A stretch of 64,000 nucleotides of DNA. It comes from Gautieria morchelliformis. Its lineage: Eukaryota > Basidiomycota > Agaricomycetes > Gomphales > Gomphaceae. Location: NCBI GenBank assembly GCA_015179125.1, contig WHVA01000094.1, positions 1 through 64,000 of the forward strand, written 5' to 3'. Each line of letters opens with the position of its first letter. Within the stretch, counting starts at the first letter, position 1. Made by a program: the position numbers and the translations under genes. Below, piece after piece: positions 46,109 through 58,031 of this stretch. The notes beneath the pieces are model-generated. The model was not told where the DNA came from. It saw nothing but the letters and a program-made list of their open reading frames with translations, and made no database searches.

Positions 46109-47291
46109 TCACGATCGCCTCCGGGGTTATTAATCTGGGTGGAAATTGTGTGGACGTGTATATATCCCTCGGCAGGAATAGACACTGCAAGTATTGGACA
46201 TGATGGGTTCCCCGCAAGAACATGTCGCCATGGTTTTTCGTGCACTCACGGCTCTTGTTGCTCTACCGGCCCTGGTGCTCATCTCGCCCTGGGTCGCGAA
46301 GGGCGCGATTGAGCACGAGGGCCAGGATGCCGCGGCGTGGACACGCACACGTCTGTGCTCGCGTTCCTCGCGAAGCTGGGGGACCTCGACTTCTTGACGT
46401 ACCGCGTCGCGTGGTCCGCGGCGTTCGAGCACCTATTTTGGACGCGAAGAAGGACACGCCGCAGACGCTTCCTGGGCCGGTGAACTTCTGAGGCGGGGAG
46501 GTTGTATTCGATTTCTGTGGTTGGATTGGGACGGGACAAGCCGCTTCAAGATGGGCTCCGAGTCGTTTTGTGTACTACGTCTAACGGTCTACGAACTACG
46601 ATCAAAACACATGACGTGAATGTGCTACGAAGAACTCCCTCGGATTGCACATCCCATCTCTTCCGCTCTCCAAGAGCAAGTCAATACGTCTGTTCTGTAT
46701 TTCGATGGACTAGAAACGTCTTCCCCCAGCAGCGCACGCAAAACCGGTCAGATCATTACATAAGCTGCTCGCGTGTGAATCTTTCCTCACGTAACATGCT
46801 GGATACAGTCACGAGCGGACGTGCGCGCTGAGTGCCTGTCACCGCCTCGGCCCCATATCAGCCGCCCATATAAATGCTCGATCGTATTACATATTTTGCA
46901 GCGCCGACTGATTGCTTGATTGCTCTTGCTACGGTATGGACATGCACTGACAGCCATAGCTACAGCGCACAGGCATGTGGCACTGCAGCGTAGTAGCACC
47001 GCGAGCGCTGCGCCCACGAGCTTTACGGTAACTACTAGGGACAAAGCCCTCACTATAGATCAAGCAGCATGACAGACGTTGACAGTTGATGCAAATCACT
47101 CACTTCCTCTAATATACACGATGAGCTTCTAATGATGCTACCAACCAAACGACGAGGTAACGCATGTTAAAGTACCATTTTATGCAAAGATTAGAAACGT
47201 CGCAACGAACCGTTGGGCATAACCACAGCCACAGCATGTCCGAGTCTGGGATAGGTAACTGTCACGAAAAGGAATTTCCATACTACATGTA
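46109..47291. other. Unrecognised conserved segment with a short hydrophobic ORF
   Basis: Around 46200 a plus-strand frame starts MMGSPQEHVAMVFRALTALV and continues ALPALVLISPWVAKGAIEHE, a signal-anchor-like N-terminus. The same start is kept at 55008 and 60733 in the other units. Further coding-like sequence (LAFLAKLGDLDFLTYRVAWS) follows in another frame in this unit only. It may be a gene for a small secreted or membrane protein that has decayed; I do not recognise it. The part from 46850 to 47290 shows no coding signal. Confidence 0.35.
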
Positions 47292-48769
47292 TCAGCGAAT
47301 GTCCTGCACATCGCGCAATGATTCTGGGGGGGCCACATCTGAGTGGATGGCAAGGACTTCCGTATCGAGAGCCCAATTCGACTCAGCCTGACTCGGAGTG
47401 GAGCGGGGCTGTTTTGAACCGAAATGAATGCAAGGAAACCAAACTTGCAGTATGTCCTACACCCAATCAATAATCATTTCCGCCTCATGAGCAGGACAGT
47501 AATTGAAGTGGACTTACGCGCTGCAGACCAAGTAGCAAGAACCCGAGGAGAGGGACTTGGCCAAGGGCATACGTCAGTGGTGTGCGAAAGAGACTGGAAA
47601 GCTTGCGTGACGCTCACAAAGAGATTCCCCAATACTCATTATATCTTCCATGATCATAGTCGCATTCGAATCTGGGTTCGTATCAAGCAGGCCAAGCCAC
47701 GTCGCGAGAATGCTTAGAGAAACATCACCGTGCAGTCAGTTTCATTCTTCGAGGCATCCGAAGAGAAAACATACACGGCAAAGAGCAGTCGAAACGAGCA
47801 GAAAACAGACAGGCGCACAAGCACAGAGAGGCTCATGATGCTGCCCATATTGACTTGTCGAAATACACGACGATAGCTAACAAACGTAACCACCAAAAGG
47901 ACTGGAAAAAGAAACCATTAATCGCAGCTTAGCACGAAAACTGATCGGGGTAACAACTGACTATCCCAAATACACGTGAGGACGACCAGCGAAAGATCCA
48001 CGTAGTCCATGGCTCTGAGCAGATCGTTGCTGTGTGTTGGGCTGATGCCAAAAAGCTGGCACTGACACAAAGGGGATAGTCAGCGAGCGTGCCAAAAAAA
48101 AGCTCGCCGCACCCACAAGAGGGACTATCCCCATAGCATACGGCGTGACTAGAAGCTTTTTGTCGTAATTCAATGGACCTCAATTCTCGGTAGAAGGTGT
48201 GATATCTCACCGCGAAGGTCCGTAGCTTCGTTGTCCATGCCTTTGCATCACTGAAAGCACCTCGCATTTGAAACCAAAGCTGGGTAAGACATTAGCGGGA
48301 CACTTTCATCTACAGATCACACGTACATGGATGACGAGGTTGAGGGTGGCCGTCAGCGCGCTGCCATTCAATATTACCATCAGGAGGAGAACGACGCCAG
48401 TGAGCATGGAAGTGGCATTATTGATCGACTCGATGCTCACACCAGCCTCATGGAATTGACCAGAGTATTGAGTATCATGTCCACCCCAATGGTTTCGTCG
48501 CTGGCTTGAGTGAAAGCCATGTACAGGACCACATCCCTTTTCCGCAGCGCCTCAGCAGTTAACCGTGGATTGAGGAGGTCACTAAGCACGCACGTGAAGA
48601 TCATGACTGCCGTATACATGAGGTACGTCCACACGAAATTAAAGAAAACAGAATGGCGGCGCATGTTCTCCGAGTCAGAAAGCACGATGGTGAACAGCAA
48701 GGCCGACAGCGATACAAAGCCCAGGAGCTGCAGCACAAACAAAACGGCGTGAACGGCTGGAAACCCCAT
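47292..48769 (-). pseudogene. Seven-helix GPCR-like gene, tandem copy A
   Basis: Paralogue of the gene at 12563-14029. It starts MGFPAVHAVLFVLQLLGF at 48769 and runs to the stop at 47292 after SLRDVQDIR. Helix 2 (HSVFFNFVWTYLMYTAVMIF), the SYRR basic loop region and VRLSVFCSFRLLFAVYVF-like helix are kept. In the middle (about 48070-48090) all three tandem copies share a 2-nt length difference from the 12.5-kb copy that shifts the frame before the fifth helix, so they are probably decayed unless splicing differs there. It is head to head with the kinase copy at 49318, 549 bp between starts. Confidence 0.55.
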
Positions 48770-48822
48770 TGCACCAAGTCGACGTCGCGCGGAACGAGGT
48801 TCATCTTCGACTTTCTAGCATT

Positions 48823-48837
48823 GTCGTTTAAATACGC
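48823..48837 (-). promoter_or_regulatory. Conserved TATA-type promoter motif, copy A
   Basis: GTCGTTTAAATACGC as read on the plus strand, about 54 bp upstream of the copy A start. Same motif as at 12501-12515. Confidence 0.55.
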
Positions 48838-49317
48838 ATGGGGTATTATCCAAGCGATGATAGGTGATCACTACGAATCATAAGCGGTGGCTGCTGGGCG
48901 CGCGGAGGGTTCAGAACATACGTACTAGTTCGGAATCAACACTCTCCTGGCGCCGTTACTGCGGAAATCGACTATGTACTACTACATACTGTATCAGCTT
49001 AGAGCGGCGCGAATGAAGCTGGGCCCCGGCGCCAAGCGAGGCTCTTGTGACGGAAAAAACTATTCGAATCGATCTGGACAGTACTGCAGCAACTCCGGGC
49101 ACTTACTGTAAGTACATTATGCACCGGAAAATCGGAGCCCAAATCGCTGATAATAATTACATAACAGGAGAGCTGATTTTGGGGTGTTCCGCTCGATTAA
49201 CTGCACTGGAATCTACTAAGTACTATAGGGATAATCAGTCCAATTCAGCAACCTAGACGCGGAGAACCCCAACGTGCGACTTGCGATACTTAATCTCTAC
49301 AGGTCTCTCAGTATACC

Positions 49318-50485
49318 ATGCAGACATGGCCGTTCGTCGTAAGCTGCTCATTATTCGGAGAAATTTGACTTTGAGCTGCTTCTCTACTAGTATAGCCATT
49401 GAATGCTTTCTCGTCGCTCATCATCGGGGGCTTCATCAAAATCAACCGTGTCCAGCTCCCAATAACGCTATATAAACATCTCAAAGCCTGCAAAATTAGT
49501 TCTAGCCACGGTAGAATGCTCCCGCCTTCACTAGGCAACCTCTGTCTCCATTGTTTCCTTAGAACCGGAACGACTCGGCTGTGGCAGAGTGTTTTCGGTG
49601 TACCCGCTTAGCATTGACGACACCCACCAGTACGCTCTTCCATCCCTTGTAATAAAAGTCGCTGCTCGGCGCCGTTCTGACGACCTGGGGCATGGTTCTA
49701 CGAAGAGATGGAGGATATTCAGGGAGTAGCCATCGCACGCTGCTATGGGTTCTTTACTGTGGAAATCGAGTCGAATAGCGAGGTATTGGATGGGGCAGAG
49801 TCTGATGCGGATTACGACGAGGAAGTAGACGTTCGGGACGAGGACCGCCAAGGTGAGGATAACGACGACTCGGACGAGCCATGGAAACCCCATGCATTGA
49901 CAGATTACTCTCTCCAGATGATCTGGGGATAAGAGAACCCACCTCAGGCTGGGGAATTTTATTCAAGCGCAATGAGGAATGCGAGAAGAGGGAGACGTTA
50001 AGACAAGAACATCGAGATCAACGAGACCGAATCATCAAAGCAACTCATGCCGATCCAGCCTCAGTGTGCAACAGCATGCAATGACAAGACATTTATTTCA
50101 GTCTTGGTTTTAGAAAGGCTCGGGGACGTGATACCCATAGGTGTTCCGTTGGAAGCACTCAAGTTCGTCTGGCCAGCACTACTATGCATGCTTCTGAACA
50201 TCGTTTGTTATGCAGACCGGATGTTCACGAAATATACAGCGACATGAGTCGCTTCGGTATCGAACACATGGACATCCGATGGAGAAATATCCTGGCGGCA
50301 CCCGCAGCACAACAGAGTACTGTCTGCCCTGATCACGGACACATGCATCGATGGCGTGTGGTTGACTTTGATCTCTCGAGAAAGTCAAACCATTCCCATT
50401 CTCATATCGAATCTGCTTCAGGCTCTTGACTTCGGACCATACTGGATGGATTGGAAGGGGATACGTCGTCGAGCCTTGGGACTAG
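49318..50485 (+). pseudogene. DFD-type kinase-like gene, decayed copy 1
   Basis: Aligns with the genes at 52337 and 58032 from the start (ATG then TWPFV, and GTAAGC donor) to the stop context GACTAG at 50483-50485. It lacks the segment around the glycine-rich loop in frame, has a shortened N-lobe and several frameshifts; recognisable pieces include EDIQGVAIARCYGFFTVEIE and the HMDIRWRNIL catalytic loop near 50265. The host gene is dead in at least four places. It is the oldest kinase copy of the array, judged by divergence. Confidence 0.75.
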
Positions 50486-50966
50486 ATGCATTCTTTGTCT
50501 CTCAACGCGAAATGCTTTCGAAGGTTTTCTTCTTTTTCACAAGAACTGAATCATTTTGCGCCCAACTCTTCGCAGACAGAGCCGGACTTTACGATGTCAC
50601 GAGTTATGTGCCGCCTCGTGGTGTTACAGTATTCTGACCTTTATCCTCGAGCTACAGGCCCTCCCGAACTAACTTCTCCAGTAGGCTGGTTACTCATCGT
50701 GGGCTTGTGAGCGGCACCTGTCACGATACCTATAACCCACACTGTGACGCTTCCTATCGACCAATCTATATCCTCTATTCAAAGCAGCAGAAATGCTCCC
50801 AACTTCTCGTATATATAATTCCATATATTTGGCAGCGGCTCATTTATTGCACCATCTTTGTTCCCAAACTACCAGCCCTACCGATCTATAACGAAGTCTT
50901 CGCGTTTCATGATTATCAAACCCTCGCCATATTTCAGGGATCTGTAGCATACAAGATAAAAAGCTA
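50486..50966. other. 3' flank of kinase copy 1
   Basis: Up to about 50812 it still resembles the 3' flanks of the other kinase copies (53560-53880, 59260-59580). Homology ends there, just before the nuclease-like gene, which marks the junction of the array with inserted or ancestral sequence. Confidence 0.5.
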
Positions 50967-52171
50967 CTACCACAATGACTCCCTATCCTGAACGGGACAA
51001 AGGGAATGTGGGACAAAGCGCAATCCCGCTCCCTCATCGATAGCTGCGAAGCACATCCCTATAAGTGCCCTGTGTACAGATGCATCCCCATTGAAGTCGT
51101 GGATTTCACTTAATGTCAGCTCGTTCTGGCCGGTTCTAACGAAGATGACAATCTTCCGCCCGTTTGTGCAAGCCCCCCACTTGGCTTGAAAGAAGTGTAG
51201 TTCACCCCATAGCTGTTCGAAAGAGAAGAAAAACGTGAGTTTAACGTACGCTTCACGGTTTCAGTTGCATACCTGTTTAAGCAACTTTCCAGGCTGCAGA
51301 GGAGCTTTCCAATTAAAGATTCCTGAGACCCTCTGAGCGCCTGCAGTACTGAATATGTCTGTAAAGACATCATCTGGATAGGCCCACCACGTCTTCACTT
51401 CAATGATAGCTGCGTGGTCCCATTGTCGTGGGCTCTGGTAGAGAAGGAAGTCGGGAAATCCCGCATTGGTCTGTTCACCTGGGTTGCGATGAGCTTTTGG
51501 GCAACTTCGGCCCCACTGAGGATAAAATTGGGTCTGTGGAGGTTGACCAGCAGTGTTTGAATAGCGTGTCTGATAATGAGCATCAGTCCATGCTATTCTC
51601 CTTGCAAAACACAGAATGAATACCGCTAAGAGCATGTTGAGCAGCTCAATGATCTGAACATGAACTTCATCCTGAACTGATGGCTCGGACGTCATGGCCA
51701 CAGGCTTCCTCCGGTTATGTGCGACAAACCAGGCAAAAAGACTGTCAAGAACCTCGGCTTGCTGCCTCCCACTCGGGAAAGGTGTTGAATTGCCAAAACC
51801 CTGACCAGTATGAATGGTTAGGGGTAACCCAGGTACATTAGCTGGCTTTGCAACACCAGGGCCATTCGGCAAAGAGTAGACCACCAGGTTTTGCCACAAG
51901 GACCTGCATCGGCGGACATACCGGAGTCGCTCACCAAAAGGCATATTCTCAACTTGGGCAGCAGTTTTGGTAGCCGAAGCCCTGTTCTGATCACTGCTGC
52001 TTCCAAGCGTTTGCAAGCTAAGCTCAATTGATGTCCACCCAATGGTGCTGGAAAGGGAAACTGATGCCACTGCTGTTGAATGAGAGGTGCATCCTGCCAT
52101 TGAAGGGCTTGTGGTAGACCTGCAACTATCTGGTCAGGCATGTATAGCAAATGGTGACCTGGCTGAGCCAT
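50967..52171 (-). CDS. PD-(D/E)XK nuclease-like protein
   Basis: Two exons are clear. The upstream one runs to 51273 and the second is 51212-50967, with a 60-nt GT-AG intron (51213-51272). The catalytic signature is FPDFLLY followed 13 residues later by AIIEVKTWWAY, giving the D...E-x-K triad of the PD-(D/E)XK fold. After the intron come QLWGELHFFQAKWGACTNGR and KIVIFVRTG, the usual next strand and helix. The frame with this domain opens at an ATG at 52100 (357 aa). A second ATG at 52171 starts a Gln/Pro-rich frame (MAQPGHHLLYMPDQ) that may be exon 1 joined by another intron. Agaricomycetes have many such proteins of unknown role; self/non-self or transposon-derived functions are guesses. It is head to head with the kinase at 52337 and single-copy in the array. 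Confidence 0.65.
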
Positions 52172-52336
52172 AGTGGTTTGGATCAAGAGTGGGGCTTCCG
52201 TACTTAAGAACTGGTACTACTATCTGGATGCGAAGGAAACCATTCCACAGTCCTCGCACACCGCTAGGACCCCGGAATGGGCACGTTCGATTGGCACGTT
52301 CGTCTTACATAAACCACTGACCATCTCAGCCTAACC

Positions 52337-53539
52337 ATGCAGGCGGGGCCGTTCGTCGTAAGCTGCTTATTACTTGGAGAAACTTGCCTTTAAGATGCTT
52401 CTCTACAGCCATCGAATGCTTTCTCGTCGCTCATCATCGACGGCCTTCTCAAAATCAACGGTGTCCAAATTCCATTGACGCTATCTAAAACCATCTCAAG
52501 GCCGGGAAAACCACTTCTAGCCAGCGCAGAATGCTTCGCCAATCCCGGCGGTCTACTACCTGTTCGTCCGCCCTCCAAACTCCCGCCTCCTGGTAACCTC
52601 TGTCTCCATGTTTCCTTACAACCAGAACGACTCGGCTATGGCAGAGTGGGTTCGGTGTACCCGCTTAGGATTGACGACACCAATCAGTATGCTCTTCCAT
52701 CCCTTGTAATAAAAGTCGCTGCTCGGCGCCGTTCTGACGACCTGGCTCGTGAGGCCTGGTTTTACGAAGAGATGGAGGATATTCAGGGAGTAGCCATCGC
52801 ACGCTGCTATGGATTCTTTACCGCTGAAATCGAGCAGAATAGCGAGGTATTGGATTGGGCAGAGTCTGATGCGGATTGCGACGAGGAGGAGGTAGACGTT
52901 CGGGGCGAGGACAGCCCAAGTGAGGATGACGGCGACACGGACGATACATGGGACCTCTATGCATGGACAGATTCTGATGATCTGGTGATGGAAGAATTCA
53001 GCTGGGAAGTGGTACTTAACCGCAATGATGAAAGGCGGAAGTTAAGGGAGAAGTTACGACAAGAACGTCGAGATAAACGTGCCCGAATCATCAAACCAAC
53101 TCGTGCCGATCCGGCCTCAGTGCGCGACCGCAGCGACAAGACCTTTCTTTCAGTCTTGGTTTTAGAAAGACTCGGGGACGTGATGCCCATAGGTGTTCCG
53201 TTGGAAGCATTCAAGTTCGTCTGGCCAGCTCTAACTACGCATGCTTCTGAACATCCTTTGTTATGCAGACCGGATGTTCGTGAAATATACAGCGACATGG
53301 GTCGATTCGGTATCGAACACATTGACATCCGATGGAGAAATATCTTGGCGGCACCTGCGACAGACCAGAGTATTGTCTGCCCTTATCACGGACACAAGCA
53401 TCAATGGCGTGTGGTTGACTTCGATCTCTCGAGAAAGTCAAACCATTTACATTCTGGTATCGAAACCGCTGCGAATGGATGGCTTCGGACTATACTGGAT
53501 GGATTGGAAGAAGGATACGTCGTCGAGCCTTGGGACTAG
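52337..53539 (+). CDS. DFD-type protein kinase-like protein, copy 2
   Basis: Two exons: 52337-52357 (MQAGPFV) and 52409-53539, intron 51 nt, 383 aa. The small first exon decides the start; the long exon has no ATG at its 5' end. Domains: glycine loop GYGRVGSVY (about residues 82-90), ATP-binding Lys in LVIKVA (109), helix C AREAWFYEEME, a 60-residue acidic insert (DEEEVDVRGEDSPSEDDGD), a charged linker, then catalytic loop HIDIRWRNIL with Asp and Asn, and VVDFDLS where DFG is DFD. Length and order fit a family of agaricomycete kinase-like proteins. Retained Lys, Asp, Asn and metal Asp suggest possible activity. Substrate unknown. Confidence 0.8.
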
Positions 53540-54373
53540 ATGCATTTTTGTCTCTCAACGCGACATGCATCGGAAAGATTTTATTCACTTTTCACGGGAA
53601 CTCGATCATTTCCGGGCAACTTGGTATATTCATTGTAGATAAACGCCGTCTTTAGGATGTCACAAGAGTCGAAATATGCATGTGCCGCCTGCCAGATTAT
53701 GGTGTTACAGCGTCCCGACCTTTATCCTCGAGCTACTGGCCCTCCGGATGTAGGCTGATTACTCATCATGGACTTGTGAGCGGCACCTATCATGATACCT
53801 ACACATCACAGACTGTGATGCTTCCTGTCCACTCATACTTGTCCTTTATTCACAGTCGCAGAAATGTCCCAACTTCTATGTTTGAGATCGGCGGCCAACT
53901 GTCGTAGTACAGTACAGGTCAGTTAGTACTCATGGTCATTGTTCCGTCCCGGCTGGCTAGGCTGCGTCGATGCCCGACATGGATGAGGACTAAGGTCCCT
54001 GCAGGCTTCAACTTTCTTCGAACATGAGAATATTTTACCTGGGCCTGCTCCCCGGAATGCCAAGTGGAATTTCTATACTGAAATGATGCACGGCATGCTA
54101 GATACGGGTTTGCCCTCTTCTTCCATCACACCACGGTCCGGCCTGGATACTGTGGGGATTCCTGGTAGGGGCGCATATAAATCTTTAGACTCAGTTTTGG
54201 CTTAGCTTGGCTTCTATGGCCTCATCCACATGCTTCTCTTCCGATCGTTGGCGAATGATGAGTATCTATCGCGTCATGAAGCCTGAGAAGAGAACAGCAA
54301 TACCTTTATGACTGCTCGCTGCTTCTAACTAACAGTCACAGGCTATAAGAAGTGCTCGAATGAATTGTCCTCG
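53540..54373. other. Kinase 3' flank and spacer of unit 1
   Basis: No gene. Nearly the same sequence recurs at 59244-60098. From about 53950 it aligns with the upstream flank of the DUF6533-type gene at 44100-44388. Confidence 0.5.
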
Positions 54374-54909
54374 ATGTCGAGTCTCGCAAACCTTGAAGCC
54401 TTTGGGTATGGCCATTTTTGAAAATCGAATTCCTGCGGTAGGTATTCCCTGAGTGCTGAAGCTTTTTGCGCTGACCAGAATCCTCTAGAGCTTTGCGTTC
54501 GTTGAGGTTAGAGGCATATCATCTACTCTCAATGGGACCCTCTAAGCCCTCTTGGGTTGAAGACAACAACCGGGGCTACATTGGTTCTGTCATTTGGTCT
54601 CCGTGGAAGTGCCTAAGTTAATTGATCACTTCCACCTCTATGTGATGGAGAATGCAACGGGTTTTTAACGCCATATTACCGGGGCGTATACTACTTCATC
54701 TTAGGATGGCAGCAGTACGGGACCGGAGACCCGTATCTTCACCGCAACCGACCACCATTTTCCGGATCTCACTACCTACCGAATTTTCTACAGACATGAT
54801 AGGACGTGGAACATGGCTTATAGATCCAGAGGCTGGTCCTAGACCCGAGGCGACGATCAGCGACGGTAGCCAGACTGTCAGAGGACACGCTTACAATGGC
54901 GCGGCATGA
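54374..54909 (+). pseudogene. DUF6533-type gene, internal-deletion remnant B
   Basis: Keeps exon 1 (ATG at 54374, MSSLANLEAF-like), its intron up to CTCTAG and the first bases of exon 2, then jumps to the 3' end (GTTGAGGTTAGAGGCATATC at about 54505) and the last exon (RVFNAILPGRILLHLRMAAV to the stop at 54909). Roughly 1.2 kb present in the intact copy at 44389-46108 are missing. The deletion ends are the same as in unit 2. Confidence 0.75.
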
Positions 54910-56046
54910 TCTACACGATGGCCTCCGGGATTATTATTTCAGGGTGGAAAATGTGTGGACGTGTATATACCCCTCGGCAGGAATAGACACTGCAGGTGCT
55001 GGATATAATGGGTTCCCCGCAAGAACATGTCGCCATGGTTTTTCGTGCGCTCGCGGTTCTCGTCGCTCTGCCGGCCTGGTGCTCATATCGCCGTGGGCAG
55101 CGAAGGGCGCGATTGAGCACGAGGGCCAGAATGCCGCGTCCACGCACACGTCTGTGCGAAGCTGGGGGACTCGACTTCGAGTGCCTCATTTTGGGCGCGA
55201 TGAGGGACACGCCGCAGACGCTTCCTGGGCCGGTGAACTTCTGAGGCGGGGAGGTTGTATTCAATTTCTATGGTTAGATTGGGACGGGGAGAAGCGGCTT
55301 CAAAATGTGCTGGTTTTGTGTGCATGCTGGATACAGTTGCATGCGGTATATGCCCAGGCACACAGGTTGCGCAAGAGCATCTGGCTCGTACGCCGGTGGG
55401 GCCAAGCGGGCGTGCGCGTTGAGTGTCTGTCACCGACTCGGACTCACCGTAGATGACCCGCCGCGCTCAGTACGGCACGTTCGATGCATGCACTTCAGTG
55501 CCCGGCGTTTCATATGGCACCGTTTTGCAGATATCTTGCTACGGTTGGGCAGCAGCTGGTCCAGCGCACAGGCGGGTGGCACGGCAATGTAGTCGCACCG
55601 CGGCGAGCGCTGCGCCCACGAGCTTTACGGTAATCACTAGTGACAAAGCCCTCACTATCGATCAAGTAGCATGCATGACAGACATTGACAGTTGGTGCAA
55701 GTCAGTCACTTCCTCTAATATACACGATGAGCTTCTGATGGCCACCAACCGAACGACGAGGTCACGCATGTTAAAGTATTCTTTGACGCAAAGATTAGAA
55801 ACTTTGTTAATTATTAGTGACAAAGCCCTCGCTATAGATCAGGCAGCATGTATCACAGTTGATGCAAATCACCCACTTCCTGCATGTAATATACACGGTG
55901 ATGCCACCAACCAAACGACGAGGTAACTCATGTCATTTTATGCAACGATGAGAAACGTCGCAAGGAACGTTTGGCATAACCATAGCCACAGCATGTCCGA
56001 GTCTGGGATAAGTAAACTGTCACGAAAAGGGTCCATACTGCATGTA
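54910..56046. other. Unrecognised conserved segment of unit 1, with duplicated 80-bp block
   Basis: Contains the MGSPQEHVAMVFRALAVLVA start (about 55008) and an open plus frame of 186 codons (54896-55456) with no known domain. At 55635-55790 and 55805-55920 a block containing GTGACAAAGCCCTC and ACCAACC.AACGACGAGG is present twice in tandem; the same doubling exists at 61355-61500 and 61530-61645, but unit A has one copy. Confidence 0.4.
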
Positions 56047-57495
56047 TCAGCGAATGTCCTGCACATCGCGCAATGATTCCGGGGTAGCCACACCTTAGTG
56101 AATGGGAAGGTCTTCGTCGAGAGCCGAATTCGGCTCATCTTGACTCCGAGTGGAGCAGGTCTGTTTTGCACCAAAATGAATGCAAGGAAACCAAACTTGC
56201 AATATGTCCTACACCCAATCAATAATCATTTACGCCTCATTAGCAGGATAGGAATCGAACACGACTTACGCGCTGCAGACCAAGTAGCAAGAACCCGAGG
56301 AGAGGAACTTGGCCAAGGGCATACGTCAGTGGTGTGCGAAAGACTGGAAAGCTTGTGTGAGGCTCACAAAGCGACTCTCCAATATCCGTTATATCTGCCA
56401 TGATCATAGTCGCATTCGAATCTGGGTTTGTATCAAACAGGCCAAACCACGTCACGAGAATGCTTAGAGAAATATCACCGCGCAGTCAGTCCTATTCTTC
56501 GAGATATCCGAAGAAAAACATACACGGCGAAAAGCAGTCGAAACGAACAGAACACGGAGAGGCGCACAAGCAGAGAGAGGTTCATGATGCTACCCATATT
56601 GACTTGTCGAAACATACGACGATAGCTAACAAACGTGATCACCAAAAGGACTGAAAAAGAAACCATTAATCACAGCATAGCACGAAAACTGACAACTGAC
56701 TATCCCAAATGCACGTAAGAACGACCAGCGAAAGAACCACGTAGTCCACGGCTTTGAGCCGCAAATTGAGGACTTTTGGGGTGAAGTCAAAAAACAGGCA
56801 CTGGCACATACGGGATAGTCAGCGAGCGTGCCGAAAAGAAAGCTCCCAGCACTCACAAGGGGGACTAGTCCCATGAAATAAGGCGTGATTAGAAGCTTTT
56901 ATCGTGATTCAATCGAGCTCAATTCTCGATCGAAGGTGTGATATCTCACCGCGAAGGTTCGTAGCTGCGTTGTCCGCGCCTTTGCATCACTGAAAGCACC
57001 TCGCATTTGAAACCAAAGCTGGATAAGACATTAACGGGACACTTTCATCTACAGATGACGCGTACATGGATGAAAAGGTTCAGGGTGGCTGTCAGCGCGC
57101 TGTTAATTCAAAATTACCATCAGGAGGACGACGCCAGTGAGTGGTGTTACTTATTAACTCGATGCTCACATGAACCTCATACAATCGACCAGAGTATCGA
57201 ATATGATGGCCACACCCAAGGTTTGATCAGTTTCAGCGAAAGCCATGAACAGCACCACATCCCTTTTCCCCAGTCGCCTCAGCAGTTAATTGTGGATTGA
57301 GAGGACTTGAAGCACGCACGTGAAGATCATGACTGCCGTATACATGAGGTACGTCGAGACGAAATTAAAGAAAACAGAGTGGCGGCGCATGCTCTCCGAG
57401 TCCGAAAGAACGACGGTGAACAGCAACGCAGACAGCGATACAAAGCCCAGGAGCCGCAGCACAAACATAGCGGCGTTAACGGGTGGAAACCCCAT
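56047..57495 (-). pseudogene. Seven-helix GPCR-like gene, tandem copy B
   Basis: Starts MGFPPVNAAMFVLRLLGF and ends after the SLRDVQDIR-like segment at 56047. Exons recover most helices: HSVFFNFVSTYLMYTAVMIF, ALTATLNLFIH, LLITPYFMGLVPLVSAGSFL, RMFRQVNMGSIMNLSLLVRL, ILVTWFGLFDTNPDSNATMI and PLLGFLLLGLQR. The 2-nt difference shared with copies A and C shifts the frame before helix 5 (DYVVLSLVVLTCIWD is out of frame), so function is doubtful. Divergent with the kinase at 58032; 536 bp lie between the two start codons. Confidence 0.55.
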
Positions 57496-57544
57496 TGCAC
57501 CAAGTCGACGTCGGGACGAGGTTCATCTTCGATTTTCTAGCATT

Positions 57545-57559
57545 GTCGTTTAAATACGC
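57545..57559 (-). promoter_or_regulatory. Conserved TATA-type promoter motif, copy B
   Basis: Same motif as at 12501-12515, 50 bp upstream of the copy B start, inside the shared divergent promoter region 57496-58031. Confidence 0.55.
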
Positions 57560-58031
57560 ATGCGGAAATCCAGAACTACAGTAGCGACTCGTCATAGATG
57601 ACCGCTACGAATCAAAAGCTGTGCACGGGAAGGTGAAGAACCTAGGTTCGGATCAGGACTCTCCCGGCGCCGTTCAATTGCTGTGGCCGAACCGACTACT
57701 CCATTGAGTTCCTCACGGTGACAGCTTGGAGCGCGAGCGGATAACGGGACGCCGCGGCAAGCGAGGCTGCGGCCGTGACGGAAAAAACTATTTGAAGGCT
57801 GGACACCGCAGCAACACCGGGCACTTATTGTAAGTACATTATGCACCGGAAAACCGGAGCCCAAGTTGCTGATAATAAGTAACAGGGGAGCCAATCATCA
57901 TTTTGGGGTGTTCCGCTCGATTATTGAACTGCACACTGGAACTAGTGATCAATATCCAATTGAGCAACCTAGAACCGCGGAGAATTCTAACGTGCGACTT
58001 GCGATAATCTCTGCAGGTCTCTCAGCACACC

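Noticed and set aside
52957-53328. 123-codon minus-strand ORF inside kinase copy 2 (also seen in copy 3)
   Set aside because: Antisense shadow of the kinase coding region; its conservation follows from the kinase frame.
54911-55264. Minus-strand ORFs in the spacer of units 1 and 2
   Set aside because: They are complements of the plus-strand coding-like segment and are not conserved in the left unit.
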